Positions 15,659 to 23,592 of a stretch of 38,426 bases of DNA are shown here, in pieces. Location of the stretch: contig DASQHM010000152.1 of assembly GCA_035632095.1 (NCBI GenBank), positions 1 through 38,426 of the forward strand. Direction: 5' to 3'. Every line of letters starts with the position of its first letter. Within the stretch, counting starts at the first letter, position 1. A program made the translations under genes and the position numbers. The notes under the pieces were generated by a model. That model had not been told where the DNA came from. It worked only from the letters and a program-made list of their open reading frames with translations, and did not search any database. This DNA is from DASQHM01 sp035632095. GTDB taxonomy: Bacteria; Pseudomonadota; Alphaproteobacteria; Ferrovibrionales; Ferrovibrionaceae.

Positions 15659-15783
15659 CGAAATAAATGTGCGCTAAAGGATATCGGATGCGAATGCTAC
15701 GCTTGACTTGCGGCCCCGTCCAAGACGACGCCGCACAACAAAATCGCGACCGCCGGTCGCCATTTTGGGGCCGGTTACAATGA

Positions 15784-15978
15784 CCACGACACGCTTCGTT
15801 TCGCGCGGGCTGGCGAACGTACATTTTGAGCGGCACGCTGGTGGAGCATCGCGACGGCAAGGTGGTCACCTACACGGCGGGGCAGAGCTTTCCCGAGCCG
15901 ACCAGCCTGAATCATTGGCTCGAGAACAAGGGCAAAAAGCCGGTGGTAGTCGTGGCCATCGATATCTTCCACCAGTAA
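15784..15978 (+). pseudogene. Cupin-domain remnant, 5' part missing
   Basis: Sixty-four codons read in frame to a TAA and give a clear C-terminal half of a cupin: RTYILSGTLVEHRDGK, VVTYTAGQSFPEPTSLNHWL and VVVVAIDIFHQ. The frame is closed upstream by a TGA at 15781-15783 and contains no ATG, and nothing in the upstream 150 bp resembles the first half with its metal-binding histidines. It is best read as a decayed or 5'-deleted cupin gene. The surrounding gap between gloB and the methyltransferase (15633-16059) otherwise holds only the gloB dyad and presumably both promoters. Confidence 0.65.
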
Positions 15979-16059
15979 CCACAACCGAGCCAATCAAGGC
16001 CGGCGCGGCAACGGCGCCGGCCTTTGCCGGGACTTGCGCTTTGCCTCTAGTATCGGCGC

Positions 16060-16800
16060 ATGCGTCCCGACGTCATCGACCTCAGCGAATTCTACGCCGG
16101 CGCCCTCGGCCAGGTGGCGCGGCGCATGCTGCGCCGGCGCATCCGCGCCATCTGGCCCAATCTCTCCGGCCAATGGCTGCTCGGCATCGGCTATGCGACG
16201 CCATACCTGCGGCCGTTTCGCGACGAGGCGGAGCGCGTGATCGCGGTGATGCCCGCGGCCCAAGGCGTGCGCCATTGGCCCGACGAGGGACCCGGCCTGA
16301 CCATGCTGGCGGAAGAAACCGAATTGCCGCTGCCGGATTATTCGGTCGATCGCGTGCTGCTGATGCATGCTCTGGAAAACAGCGAACAGGTCGGCCCGAG
16401 CTTGCGCGAAATCTGGCGGGTGCTGGCGCCCGGCGGCCGTCTGCTGGTCGTCGTGCCGAACCGGCGCGGCCTGTGGGCGCGCTTCGAGCACACGCCGTTC
16501 GGCCACGGGCGGCCTTATACGCGGGCGCAGATCACCCAGCTGCTGCGCGAGCACGAGTTCTCGCCGCTGCAAAGCGATGCGGCGCTGTTCCTGCCGCCAT
16601 TCCGCTGGCGCGTGCTGCTGCGCGCCGCCGGGGCATTCGAACGCCTGGGCGAGCGTTGGGGGCCGCGCTTCGCCGGCGCCATCCTGGTCGAGGCGGGTAA
16701 GCAGGTTTATGCGTTGGTGCCGCCGAAGCGGGCCCAGCGGGCGCGGCTGGTGCCGGCAATTCGGCCGCAACCGGCGGCGCGGCATTTACGCACGAGGTGA
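16060..16800 (+). CDS. Class I SAM-dependent methyltransferase (Methyltransf_11 type)
   Basis: A 246-residue protein with a Rossmann methyltransferase core. Motif I reads LLGIGYATPYL near residue 40, a degenerate form of the usual GxGxG; RVLLMHALENSE corresponds to motif III-IV and EIWRVLAPGGRLLVVVPNR is the standard post-motif segment. The C-terminal region has an Arg/Pro-rich tail. The substrate is unknown. It is divergent from gloB and is followed by the haloacid dehalogenase 6 bp later. From memory, a methyltransferase next to gloB is a recurrent alphaproteobacterial arrangement. Confidence 0.82.
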   Translation: MRPDVIDLSEFYAGALGQVARRMLRRRIRAIWPNLSGQWLLGIGYATPYLRPFRDEAERVIAVMPAAQGVRHWPDEGPGLTMLAEETELPLPDYSVDRVLLMHALENSEQVGPSLREIWRVLAPGGRLLVVVPNRRGLWARFEHTPFGHGRPYTRAQITQLLREHEFSPLQSDAALFLPPFRWRVLLRAAGAFERLGERWGPRFAGAILVEAGKQVYALVPPKRAQRARLVPAIRPQPAARHLRTR

Positions 16801-16806
16801 CCCGGC

Positions 16807-17520
16807 ATGGAGTCCTCCCCCATTAAGGCGCTGACCTTCGATGTCTTCGGCACCGTGGTGGACTGGCGCGGCAGCATCGCCCGCGAAGCCGAGGCCGTGG
16901 CGCGGCGCAAGGGCATCAAGGGCGATTGGGCCAAGTTCGCCGACGCCTGGCGCAAGCTCTATCAGCCGGCCATGCAAAAGGTGCGGAGCGGCGATCGGCC
17001 GTGGGTGGCGCTCGATACCTTGCATCGCGAAAACCTGGACCGCCTGCGCGAGGAATATGGCCTGGGGAGTTTGAGCGAAGCGGAGATGGTTGCGCTCAAT
17101 CTGGCTTGGCATCGCCTGGATCCTTGGCCCGATGCGGTCGAAGGCCTGACGCGGCTGAAGCAGAAATTCATTCTGGCGACGCTCTCCAACGGCAACGTCC
17201 GCCTGATGGTGGACATGGCCAAGCGCGCCGGCCTGCCCTGGGACGTCATTCTGGGCGCGGAAGTGGCCCGTGCCTACAAGCCCGACCCGCGGGCCTATCG
17301 CGCGGCGGCGGAACTGTTGATGCTCGATCCGGGCGAGTGCCTGATGGTCGCAGCCCATGCGGCGGACTTGAAGGCCGCGCGCGAATGTGGATTTCGCACT
17401 GCCTTCGTCTGGCGTCCGCTCGAATACGGGCCGGAGCGCGCGGAAGCGGCGCGGCCCGTCCACGATTTCGATTATCTGGCCGACGATTTCGTCGATCTGG
17501 CGCGGCAGCTCGGTTGTTGA
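16807..17520 (+). CDS. Haloacid dehalogenase type II family protein
   Basis: A 237-residue HAD-fold hydrolase. Motif I is FDVFGTVVDWR (nucleophilic Asp near residue 12), motif II lies in ATLSNGNV, the lysine in AYKPDPRAYR, and motif IV in MVAAHAADLKAAR. These match L-2-haloacid dehalogenases, which hydrolyse (S)-2-haloacids to (R)-2-hydroxyacids. Many such proteins are annotated without a tested substrate. The TGA is separated by 1 bp from the end of metW on the other strand. A GAGGTG ribosome-binding site precedes the ATG. Confidence 0.87.
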   Translation: MESSPIKALTFDVFGTVVDWRGSIAREAEAVARRKGIKGDWAKFADAWRKLYQPAMQKVRSGDRPWVALDTLHRENLDRLREEYGLGSLSEAEMVALNLAWHRLDPWPDAVEGLTRLKQKFILATLSNGNVRLMVDMAKRAGLPWDVILGAEVARAYKPDPRAYRAAAELLMLDPGECLMVAAHAADLKAARECGFRTAFVWRPLEYGPERAEAARPVHDFDYLADDFVDLARQLGC

Positions 17521-17521
17521 G

Positions 17522-18175
17522 CTAGCGCTTCTTGCTTAGCAGGAACACGCCCTGCTCGGCCAGCAGGTTGGCGAGCAAGCCGCTCGAGCCGACGATGCCC
17601 TTTTGTCCGAAGCGATCCACGGCGATGCGCTTTTCCACCGTGATGCCGAGCGCATCGCAGAGCAGCGCGAAATCGCGAATGGTGCAGAGGTGGATGTTCG
17701 GCGTGTCGTACCACGGCTGATCCAGCGCCGATGTCACCGGCATACGGCCGTGCCAAAGCATGCTAAGGCGCACTTTCCAATAGCCGAAGTTCGGAAACGA
17801 CACGATGGCGCGCTTGCCGATGCGAAGCAGCTGCCGCAGCACCTGATCGGGCTTGCGCGTGGCCTGCAGGGTCTGGCTGAGGATCGCGTAATCGAAGCTG
17901 CCGGTCGGATAGTCGCGCAAATCCGTGTCGGCGTCGCCCTGCACCACGGACAGGCCGCGGCTGACGCAGGCGTTCACGCCGGCCTGGCTGAGTTCGATGC
18001 CGCGGCCGTCGACGCGCTTCTCCCGCGCGAGATATTCCAGAAGCTCGCCTTCGCCGCAGCCGATGTCGAGCACGCGGCACGACGGCGCCACCATATCGGC
18101 GATCAGCAGCAGATCGACGCGGATGTCGGCCGGCCGCGCGTGGGCTGCCGGTCCGGCCAGGCTCGTCGCGGTCAT
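17522..18175 (-). CDS. metW: Methionine biosynthesis protein MetW
   Basis: A 217-residue methyltransferase-like protein that, in many proteobacteria, forms a complex with MetX and stimulates homoserine acylation. The core motif VLDIGCGEGELLEYL is at about residues 35-50, followed by GRGIELSQAGVNACVSRGL, FDYAILSQTLQ and FPNFGYWKVRLSMLWHGRMP, a MetW signature. The C-terminus ends in GVFLLSKKR. Its start overlaps the metX stop by 4 bp (ATGA), so the two are translated together. Confidence 0.95.
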   Translation of the reverse strand: MTATSLAGPAAHARPADIRVDLLLIADMVAPSCRVLDIGCGEGELLEYLAREKRVDGRGIELSQAGVNACVSRGLSVVQGDADTDLRDYPTGSFDYAILSQTLQATRKPDQVLRQLLRIGKRAIVSFPNFGYWKVRLSMLWHGRMPVTSALDQPWYDTPNIHLCTIRDFALLCDALGITVEKRIAVDRFGQKGIVGSSGLLANLLAEQGVFLLSKKR

Positions 18176-19338
18176 GGCGCGCGAAGCCCGCGGTGCTCGG
18201 CGGCGCCGTTCAGGAAGCCGCGCAGCGTCTTGAACAGTTCCGGCTCGTCCAGCAGGAACGCGTCGTGGCCCTTGTCGGTTTCGACCTCGACGAAGCTGAC
18301 GTTCGCCGCGGCGGCATTGAGCGCGTGAACGATGGCGCGGTTCTCCGGCGTCGGAAACAGCCAGTCGGACGTGAAGCTCACCACGCAAAAGCGTGTACGC
18401 GTTCCCTTGAAGGCCTTGGCCAGCACGCCGCCGTGCTCCGCCGCCAGGTCGAAGTAGTCCATGGCCCGCGTGATGTAGAGATACGAATTGGCGTCGAACC
18501 GGTCGACGAAGGTGATGCCCTGGTGGCGCAGATAGCTTTCGACCTGGAAATCGGCGTCGAAACCGTAGGTGACGTGTTCGCGGTCCTGCAGGCTGCGGCC
18601 GAATTTCCGGTGCAACGCCGCTTCCGACAGGTAGGTGATATGCGCCGCCATGCGCGCGACGGCGAGGCCCGCGGAAGGGTTGGTGCCTTCGAGAAGGTAG
18701 TTGCCGCCGCGCCAGTTCGGATCGGCCATGATCGCTTGCCGTCCGACTTCGTGAAAGGCGATGTTCTGCGCCGAGTGCTTCGCGGCGCAGGCGATCGGGA
18801 TTGCGGCGAACACGCGCTTCGGATAGCTCGAGGCCCATTGCAGCACTTGCATGCCGCCCATGGACCCGCCGAGTACGCAAAACAGGTCGTCGATGCCGAG
18901 ATAATCGAGCAGCAGCGCCTGCGCCCGCACCATGTCGGCGACGGTGATCACCGGAAAGTGCAGCCCGTAGGGCTTGCCGGTGCTCGGGTCGATGTCCTTC
19001 GGTCCGATCGTGCCCATGCAGCCGCCGAGCACGTTGGCGCAGATCACGAAGTAGCGGTCGGTGTCGATGACTTTGCCGGGGCCGACCATGAGCGACCACC
19101 AGCCGGGATTGCCGGTGATCGGATGGGTCGATGCGACGTATTGGTCGAGGGTCAGTGCGTGGCAAACCAGCACGACGTTGCGCTTGTCGGCATCCAATTC
19201 GCCGTATGTCTTGTATGCGACCGTGAACGGCCCAAGCTCCACGCCGCAGTCGAGGCGCAAGGGCTTGTCGGTGCCGAGCGTAACGCTCGGCCCGCCGGCT
19301 CCGGCCGCCGTCTCGATCGGACGCTTCAGCTCGCCCAT
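18172..19338 (-). CDS. metX: Homoserine O-acetyltransferase MetX
   Basis: A 388-residue alpha/beta-hydrolase fold acyltransferase of methionine synthesis, making O-acyl-L-homoserine from homoserine and acyl-CoA. The nucleophile serine lies in LGGSMGGMQVLQW; the acid is in SFTSDWLFP and the histidine in DKGHDAFL near the C-terminus. The acyl group (acetyl or succinyl) depends on a few residues that I cannot assign with certainty. MetW follows with an ATGA overlap. The 134-bp leader was searched by eye for a SAM-II riboswitch and none was seen. Confidence 0.94.
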   Translation of the reverse strand: MGELKRPIETAAGAGGPSVTLGTDKPLRLDCGVELGPFTVAYKTYGELDADKRNVVLVCHALTLDQYVASTHPITGNPGWWSLMVGPGKVIDTDRYFVICANVLGGCMGTIGPKDIDPSTGKPYGLHFPVITVADMVRAQALLLDYLGIDDLFCVLGGSMGGMQVLQWASSYPKRVFAAIPIACAAKHSAQNIAFHEVGRQAIMADPNWRGGNYLLEGTNPSAGLAVARMAAHITYLSEAALHRKFGRSLQDREHVTYGFDADFQVESYLRHQGITFVDRFDANSYLYITRAMDYFDLAAEHGGVLAKAFKGTRTRFCVVSFTSDWLFPTPENRAIVHALNAAAANVSFVEVETDKGHDAFLLDEPELFKTLRGFLNGAAEHRGLRAP

Positions 19339-19369
19339 GCCACCCGCCTTGGATCCTGCAAAGCCCTGA

Positions 19370-19386
19370 TTGCTAAGGTTGCAATG
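19370..19386. promoter_or_regulatory. ATTGC/GCAAT dyad and a TTGACA box upstream of metX
   Basis: ATTGC and GCAAT pair around 7 bp in the metX leader, and a perfect TTGACA on the minus strand lies just upstream (near 19392-19397). The -10 at the right spacing is poor (TTAGCA). On the plus strand, TTGCTT and TAAAAA are 17 bp apart ahead of the chorismate mutase gene. All are weak calls in the divergent region. Confidence 0.3.
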
Positions 19387-19472
19387 CCATCCATGTCAAT
19401 GTTTTCTTTGCTTTCAGGACCATGCCAGACTAAAAATATGCCCCATCACTTGATGCCCGGACCCCCAAACCC

Positions 19473-20336
19473 ATGAGCGCTTCCGCGGACGAGCTCGGCG
19501 CGCTTCGGCGCGAGATCGACGAGATCGACGACCGTATTCACGACCTGCTGATGCGCCGCACCGATGTGGTGGAGCGCATCGCCGTCGTCAAGCGGCAGGC
19601 GACCGGCGGACCCGTATTCATGCGTCCGGGACGCGAGGCCGCCATTCTGCGCCGCCTGCTCGCACGCCACAAAGGGACGCTGCCGCGCGCGGTGATCGCG
19701 CGGGTCTGGCGGGAGCTGATCTCCGCCTATTGCAGGCTCGAAGGACCGTTTTCCGTGGCGGTGCTCGCGCCCGCCAAGTCGGTCGGTTATTGGGACATGG
19801 CGCGCCGCCACTACGGCTCCAGCACGCAGATGATGCTCTATCGAAATGTGCCGCAGGTGTTGAGCGCGGTGACCGAGGGGCAAGGCGTGCTCGGCATCCT
19901 GCCGGTGCCGCAGGAAGGCGAAAGCGATCCCTGGTGGCCGCATCTCGGCATCGGCACCGGCAAGCTTCGCATCGTCATGCGCCTGCCGTTCCTGCTTGAT
20001 GACGCGGGACAATTCGAGAAGGTCACCGCTCTGGTCGTCGCGGCGGCGGAGCCGGAGCCGTCCGGCGACGACGCCAGCTATATCGCGATCGCCAATCGTG
20101 ATCCCATGAGCCGCGCCCGTTTGAACGAGCTGTTGCGCAAGTCCGGCATCGACGGCCATAGCGTCTCGAGCGTGCCCGGCAGCGATGCGGGCGGCGGCGA
20201 GGTCCACCTGATCGAGGCTGACGGCTTTATCGGCCCCGACGACGGCCGCCTCGCTGAATTGATCGCGCTTTCCAACAACAGCGTGCGGCAAGCGGCATCG
20301 CTCGGCGCCTACGCGAAGCCGGTGCCGCTTCCGTGA
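19473..20336 (+). CDS. Chorismate mutase with a degenerate prephenate dehydratase-like domain
   Basis: A 287-residue protein. Residues 6-95 are an AroQ-type chorismate mutase helix bundle (LGALRREIDEIDDRIHDLLMRR, VVERIAVVKRQ, REAAILRRLL, VIARVWRELISAYCRLE), which converts chorismate to prephenate. The rest resembles the prephenate dehydratase fold (FSVAVLAP..SVGYWDMARRHYG), but the TRF catalytic motif of that enzyme is not found, so dehydratase activity is doubtful. The next two genes are hisC and an arogenate/prephenate dehydrogenase, coupled by GTGA overlaps, so this operon feeds tyrosine and phenylalanine synthesis. It lies divergent from metX. Confidence 0.85.
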   Translation: MSASADELGALRREIDEIDDRIHDLLMRRTDVVERIAVVKRQATGGPVFMRPGREAAILRRLLARHKGTLPRAVIARVWRELISAYCRLEGPFSVAVLAPAKSVGYWDMARRHYGSSTQMMLYRNVPQVLSAVTEGQGVLGILPVPQEGESDPWWPHLGIGTGKLRIVMRLPFLLDDAGQFEKVTALVVAAAEPEPSGDDASYIAIANRDPMSRARLNELLRKSGIDGHSVSSVPGSDAGGGEVHLIEADGFIGPDDGRLAELIALSNNSVRQAASLGAYAKPVPLP

Positions 20337-21433
20337 CGGCGGCGTCGGCAAATCTGCCGCAGCCGCGGCCCGGAATTCTCGGCATCGTGCCCTACAAGGG
20401 CGGCGAGTCGAGCGCGGAAGGCGTGGCGCTAGTTCGCAAGCTGTCGTCGAACGAGACGCCGCTCGGCGCCAGTTCGCGCGCCGTCGCCGCCTACAATGCC
20501 ATGGCCGCCAAGCTGCACCGCTATCCGGACGGCGCGTGGAACGAGTTAAAGCGCGCGCTCGGCCGCCATCATGGCCTCGATCCCGACCGCATTCTTTGCG
20601 GCAACGGTTCGGACGAGCTCATCGGCCTGCTGGCGCAGGCGTATGCCGGCCCCGGCGACGAGGTGCTCTATAGCCGGCATGGCTTTCTCATGTATCCCAT
20701 CGCCGCCATGGCGCATGGCGCGACGCCGGTTGCGGCGCCGGAGACCGAACTCACCGCCGACGTGGATGCGCTCCTGAAAAAGGTCACGCCGCGCACCAAG
20801 GTGGTGTTCCTTGCCAACCCGAACAATCCGACCGGCAGCTACCTGCCGGCGAGCGAAGTCAAGCGCCTGCGCGACGGCCTGCCGGCTCATGTGCTGCTGG
20901 TGATCGACGCGGCCTATGCCGAATACGTCAACCGCAACGACTACACGCCAGGGACGGAGTTGGTCGACCACGGCGGCAACACGGTGATGACGCGGACCTT
21001 CTCTAAGATCTACGGCCTCGCGGCGCTCCGCGTCGGTTGGGCCTACGCGCCGGCCGAGGTGGCGGGCGTCATTCAGCGAATTCGCGGCGCCTTCAACGTC
21101 AACGCCGTTGCCCAGGCCGCCGCCGTCGCGGCTCTGGAAGACACGGCGCATGTGGACAAGGCGCGAACCCACAACGACATCTGGCTGCCCTGGCTGACGC
21201 GCGAGCTTCGAGCGCTTGGGCTGGATGTCGCGCCGAGCGTCGGGAATTTCATTCTGGTCCGCTTCGGCGCCGCGCCGAAGGACGCCGCGGCCGCCGATCG
21301 CTTCCTGTCCCAGCGCGGCATCCTGCTCCGCGCCATGGGAGCCTATGGTCTTGGCGATTCCTTGCGCGCCACCATCGGGACGGAGGACGAGAACCGCGCC
21401 CTCGTTGCGGGCTTGCGGGAGTTCCTTGTGTGA
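20333..21433 (+). CDS. hisC: Histidinol-phosphate/aromatic aminotransferase HisC
   Basis: A 366-residue PLP-dependent fold type I aminotransferase. It shows LSSNETPLGAS at the start, GNGSDELIGLLAQAY, FLANPNNPTGSYLP, DAAYAEYV, and the PLP lysine in TRTFSKIYGLAALRVGWAYA (around residue 225). The C-terminal end has GDSLRATIGTEDENRALV. In this setting it probably works on prephenate or phenylpyruvate-type substrates for aromatic amino acids, as HisC2 proteins do, though histidinol phosphate is also possible. It starts with GTG overlapping the previous TGA (GTGA) and ends in the same way with the next gene. Confidence 0.93.
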   Translation: MTAASANLPQPRPGILGIVPYKGGESSAEGVALVRKLSSNETPLGASSRAVAAYNAMAAKLHRYPDGAWNELKRALGRHHGLDPDRILCGNGSDELIGLLAQAYAGPGDEVLYSRHGFLMYPIAAMAHGATPVAAPETELTADVDALLKKVTPRTKVVFLANPNNPTGSYLPASEVKRLRDGLPAHVLLVIDAAYAEYVNRNDYTPGTELVDHGGNTVMTRTFSKIYGLAALRVGWAYAPAEVAGVIQRIRGAFNVNAVAQAAAVAALEDTAHVDKARTHNDIWLPWLTRELRALGLDVAPSVGNFILVRFGAAPKDAAAADRFLSQRGILLRAMGAYGLGDSLRATIGTEDENRALVAGLREFLV

Positions 21434-22542
21434 GCCAGAAGACCAGGCCGCTGTATGACCGGTTGGCGCTGATCGGCATCGGGTTGATCGGCTCGTCCAT
21501 CGCCCGGGTGGCTCGCCGGGAAGGTCTTGCGCGCGAGATCGTCGCCGCGGCGCCGAGCGAGGCGACGCGCGAGGCGGCGAAGCGCCTGGGGCTGGTCGAT
21601 GCGATCCATAAGGAGCCGGCGGAAGCCGCCATGCACGCCGATCTGGTGATCGTCTGCGCACCGCTCGGCGTCTACGCCGATATCGCGGCGCGTATCGCGC
21701 CGGTGTTGCAGCGCGGCGCGACCGTGAGCGATGTCGGGTCCGTCAAGCAATCGGCCGTGCGCGACATCGGGTCGCTGGTGCCGGAAGGCGTGCATTTCAT
21801 TCCGGGGCATCCGGTCGCCGGCACCGAACAGTCGGGACCGGAAGCGGGTTTCGCCGATCTGTTCCAGGGCCGATGGTGCATCCTCACGCCGCCGCCGGGC
21901 GTGGACCAGAAGGCGCTCGCGCGCCTGTCGGACTTCTGGCGCCGCGCGGGGAGCAAAGTCGAGGTCATGGACGCGCGCCACCACGATCTAGTGCTCGCCA
22001 TCACCAGCCACGTGCCGCATCTCATCGCCTACAACATCGTCGCCACGGCCGACGACCTGGCGACGGTCACGGAATCCGAAGTCATCAAGTTTTCCGCCGG
22101 CGGCTTTCGCGACTTCACCCGCATCGCCGCGTCCGATCCCACAATGTGGCGCGACGTATTCCTGAACAACCGCGATGCGGTGTTGGAGATGCTGGGCCGC
22201 TTCAACGAGGACCTGTCGGCGCTGCAGCGCGCCATCCGCTGGGGCGACGGTCAGACCCTGTTCGACCTGTTCACCCGCACGCGCGCCATTCGACGCGCCA
22301 TCATTGACGCAGGCCAGGAGGTGTCAGGGCCGGACTTTGGCCGGAAGGCGCCGGCAGAAGGGAAGGCACCGCCTCCGATTGCGAAACCGGCGGCTGCGAA
22401 GCCGAAGCCGGCGAAGTCGAAGACGCGGAAGAGGACGAAGCCGAAGACGCCGCCGCGGGCGGGACGGCGTTCGGGAACGGCAGCGGCGCGAGGCGGAGCA
22501 GCGGCACGGGCCCGACGTAAAGCCGGCCGTCCTGGGCGCTGA
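21430..22542 (+). CDS. Prephenate/arogenate dehydrogenase with a long basic C-terminal tail
   Basis: A 370-residue enzyme that oxidatively decarboxylates prephenate or arogenate on the way to tyrosine. The NAD fold is at the N-terminus (LIGIGLIGSSIARVARREG, residues 15-33), followed by VSDVGSVKQ, the active-site HFIPGHPVAGTEQSGPEAG (122-140), ITSHVPHLIAYN and FRDFTRIAASDPTMWRDVFL. The known domain ends near residue 305 (PDFGRK). The last 65 residues are Lys/Pro/Ala/Arg-rich and without a recognised fold. They lie over the end of the DUF2125 gene on the other strand. The GTG start overlaps the hisC stop by 4 bp. Confidence 0.92.
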   Translation: MSQKTRPLYDRLALIGIGLIGSSIARVARREGLAREIVAAAPSEATREAAKRLGLVDAIHKEPAEAAMHADLVIVCAPLGVYADIAARIAPVLQRGATVSDVGSVKQSAVRDIGSLVPEGVHFIPGHPVAGTEQSGPEAGFADLFQGRWCILTPPPGVDQKALARLSDFWRRAGSKVEVMDARHHDLVLAITSHVPHLIAYNIVATADDLATVTESEVIKFSAGGFRDFTRIAASDPTMWRDVFLNNRDAVLEMLGRFNEDLSALQRAIRWGDGQTLFDLFTRTRAIRRAIIDAGQEVSGPDFGRKAPAEGKAPPPIAKPAAAKPKPAKSKTRKRTKPKTPPRAGRRSGTAAARGGAAARARRKAGRPGR

Positions 22543-23488
22543 CCGGAACCTTCAAGACCGCCGCGCCGTTGCCGTCGGACTGGGAAAGCAATCCGAGGGC
22601 GATCTTCGCGGTGCGTGCGTCGTTGGCGCGGATGCGTCCGGCGGAGGCGAGCGCATCCACCGTCGGGGCGAAGCCGCGAATTTCCGTGGCCATCGCGGCG
22701 AGCGGCCGCATCTCGTTGTCGAGCGCAAGCGTGCCAGAACCGCGCACGTCGAGCGGGCCCCATTTCACCAGGAAGCTGTTCAGCTCGATCGAGCCGCCGT
22801 CGTCGCGCCATGCCGCGATTTGATCGACGCCGCGCGGCTGGGGTGCCGGCAGCATGGCGTTGACATCCAGCGATGCGATGGTGTCGCCGAGCGGCCCGGC
22901 ATATTCCGGCGGCACTTGCAACGCGTCCGCCTGCACGGCGAGATCCAGACTGTCGGGAGGCCGGCTGCGGTCCTCGCCGCGATTGGCGCGCTCGTGCAGC
23001 TGCAGCCGGCCTGCGGTCAGAGGCCGCGAGAGATCGGTGCCGGCTATGGTGACGCCGCTGCCATCGGCGGCAAGGCGTTCGAGTTTGCCGCCGCTCAGAA
23101 TGAGGCTTGCCAGCATGCGGTTTGCGGATACGTGCGCATCGTGCCGCCGGCCGTTGGCAGTCCAGGCGATGTCGCCTGTATGCCCGAAGTCGAGGATCAC
23201 ATGGCCAAGGTCCCACGGCTGGATGTAGACGGTAAGCCGCTCGGCTTCGCTTTCCCAATGTCCGCCTTCGCCGGTCCGGCCGAAATGCGGCTTGCCGAAT
23301 GTGAGTACCAGACGCCCGGGGAATCCCGTCGTATCGCGCGATGAATAGGACACCGCGTAGCCTTCGGCTTCGCGATCGGCGATCCACCGTTCGGTCGCCG
23401 CATCCATGCGCCCGGCCAGCACGTGCCAATAGATCGTGTAGCCGGCGATGCCGGCGGCGAGGGCCGCAATGAGAAGGACGTATCGCAT
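22301..23488 (-). CDS. DUF2125 family envelope protein
   Basis: A 395-residue protein with an N-terminal hydrophobic segment (YVLLIAALAAGIAGYTIYW, residues 3-21) that acts as a membrane anchor or signal, followed by a periplasmic region (HVLAGRMDAATERWIADREAEG, PHFG, HANR-like beta-rich repeats) of the alphaproteobacterial DUF2125 family, whose function is unknown. The recognisable domain ends near residue 335 (QDGRLYVGPVPL). The last 56 residues are Ser/Ala/Pro-rich and run antisense to the tail of the dehydrogenase gene. The ATG at 23488 is preceded by TATATAAAA 10 bp upstream. Confidence 0.85.
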   Translation of the reverse strand: MRYVLLIAALAAGIAGYTIYWHVLAGRMDAATERWIADREAEGYAVSYSSRDTTGFPGRLVLTFGKPHFGRTGEGGHWESEAERLTVYIQPWDLGHVILDFGHTGDIAWTANGRRHDAHVSANRMLASLILSGGKLERLAADGSGVTIAGTDLSRPLTAGRLQLHERANRGEDRSRPPDSLDLAVQADALQVPPEYAGPLGDTIASLDVNAMLPAPQPRGVDQIAAWRDDGGSIELNSFLVKWGPLDVRGSGTLALDNEMRPLAAMATEIRGFAPTVDALASAGRIRANDARTAKIALGLLSQSDGNGAAVLKVPVSAQDGRLYVGPVPLLRLAPLPFPNAVPPAAASSASSSSASSTSPASASQPPVSQSEAVPSLLPAPSGQSPALTPPGLRQ

Positions 23489-23495
23489 GGGCGCC

Positions 23496-23506
23496 TTTTA
23501 TATAAA
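23496..23506 (-). promoter_or_regulatory. TATATAA-like -10 element close to the DUF2125 start
   Basis: On the minus strand TTTATATAAAA lies about 10 bp before the ATG at 23488. If it is the -10, the transcript would begin a few bases from the start codon, that is, nearly leaderless. No good -35 is visible. Confidence 0.3.
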
Positions 23507-23592
23507 CGCCGCGAGCCGCGCCGTCGATGCGATCTTGCTTGGCGCGCGCATCGATCGATAGAGTGGGCGCGCCGCTCGAAGGATTCCAATCC

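Noticed and set aside
19339..19472. SAM-II riboswitch upstream of metX
   Set aside because: The leader lacks the conserved pseudoknot strings of that class (the GCUUGCA-like loop and the GCUAAA 3' strand). A covariance-model search would be decisive.
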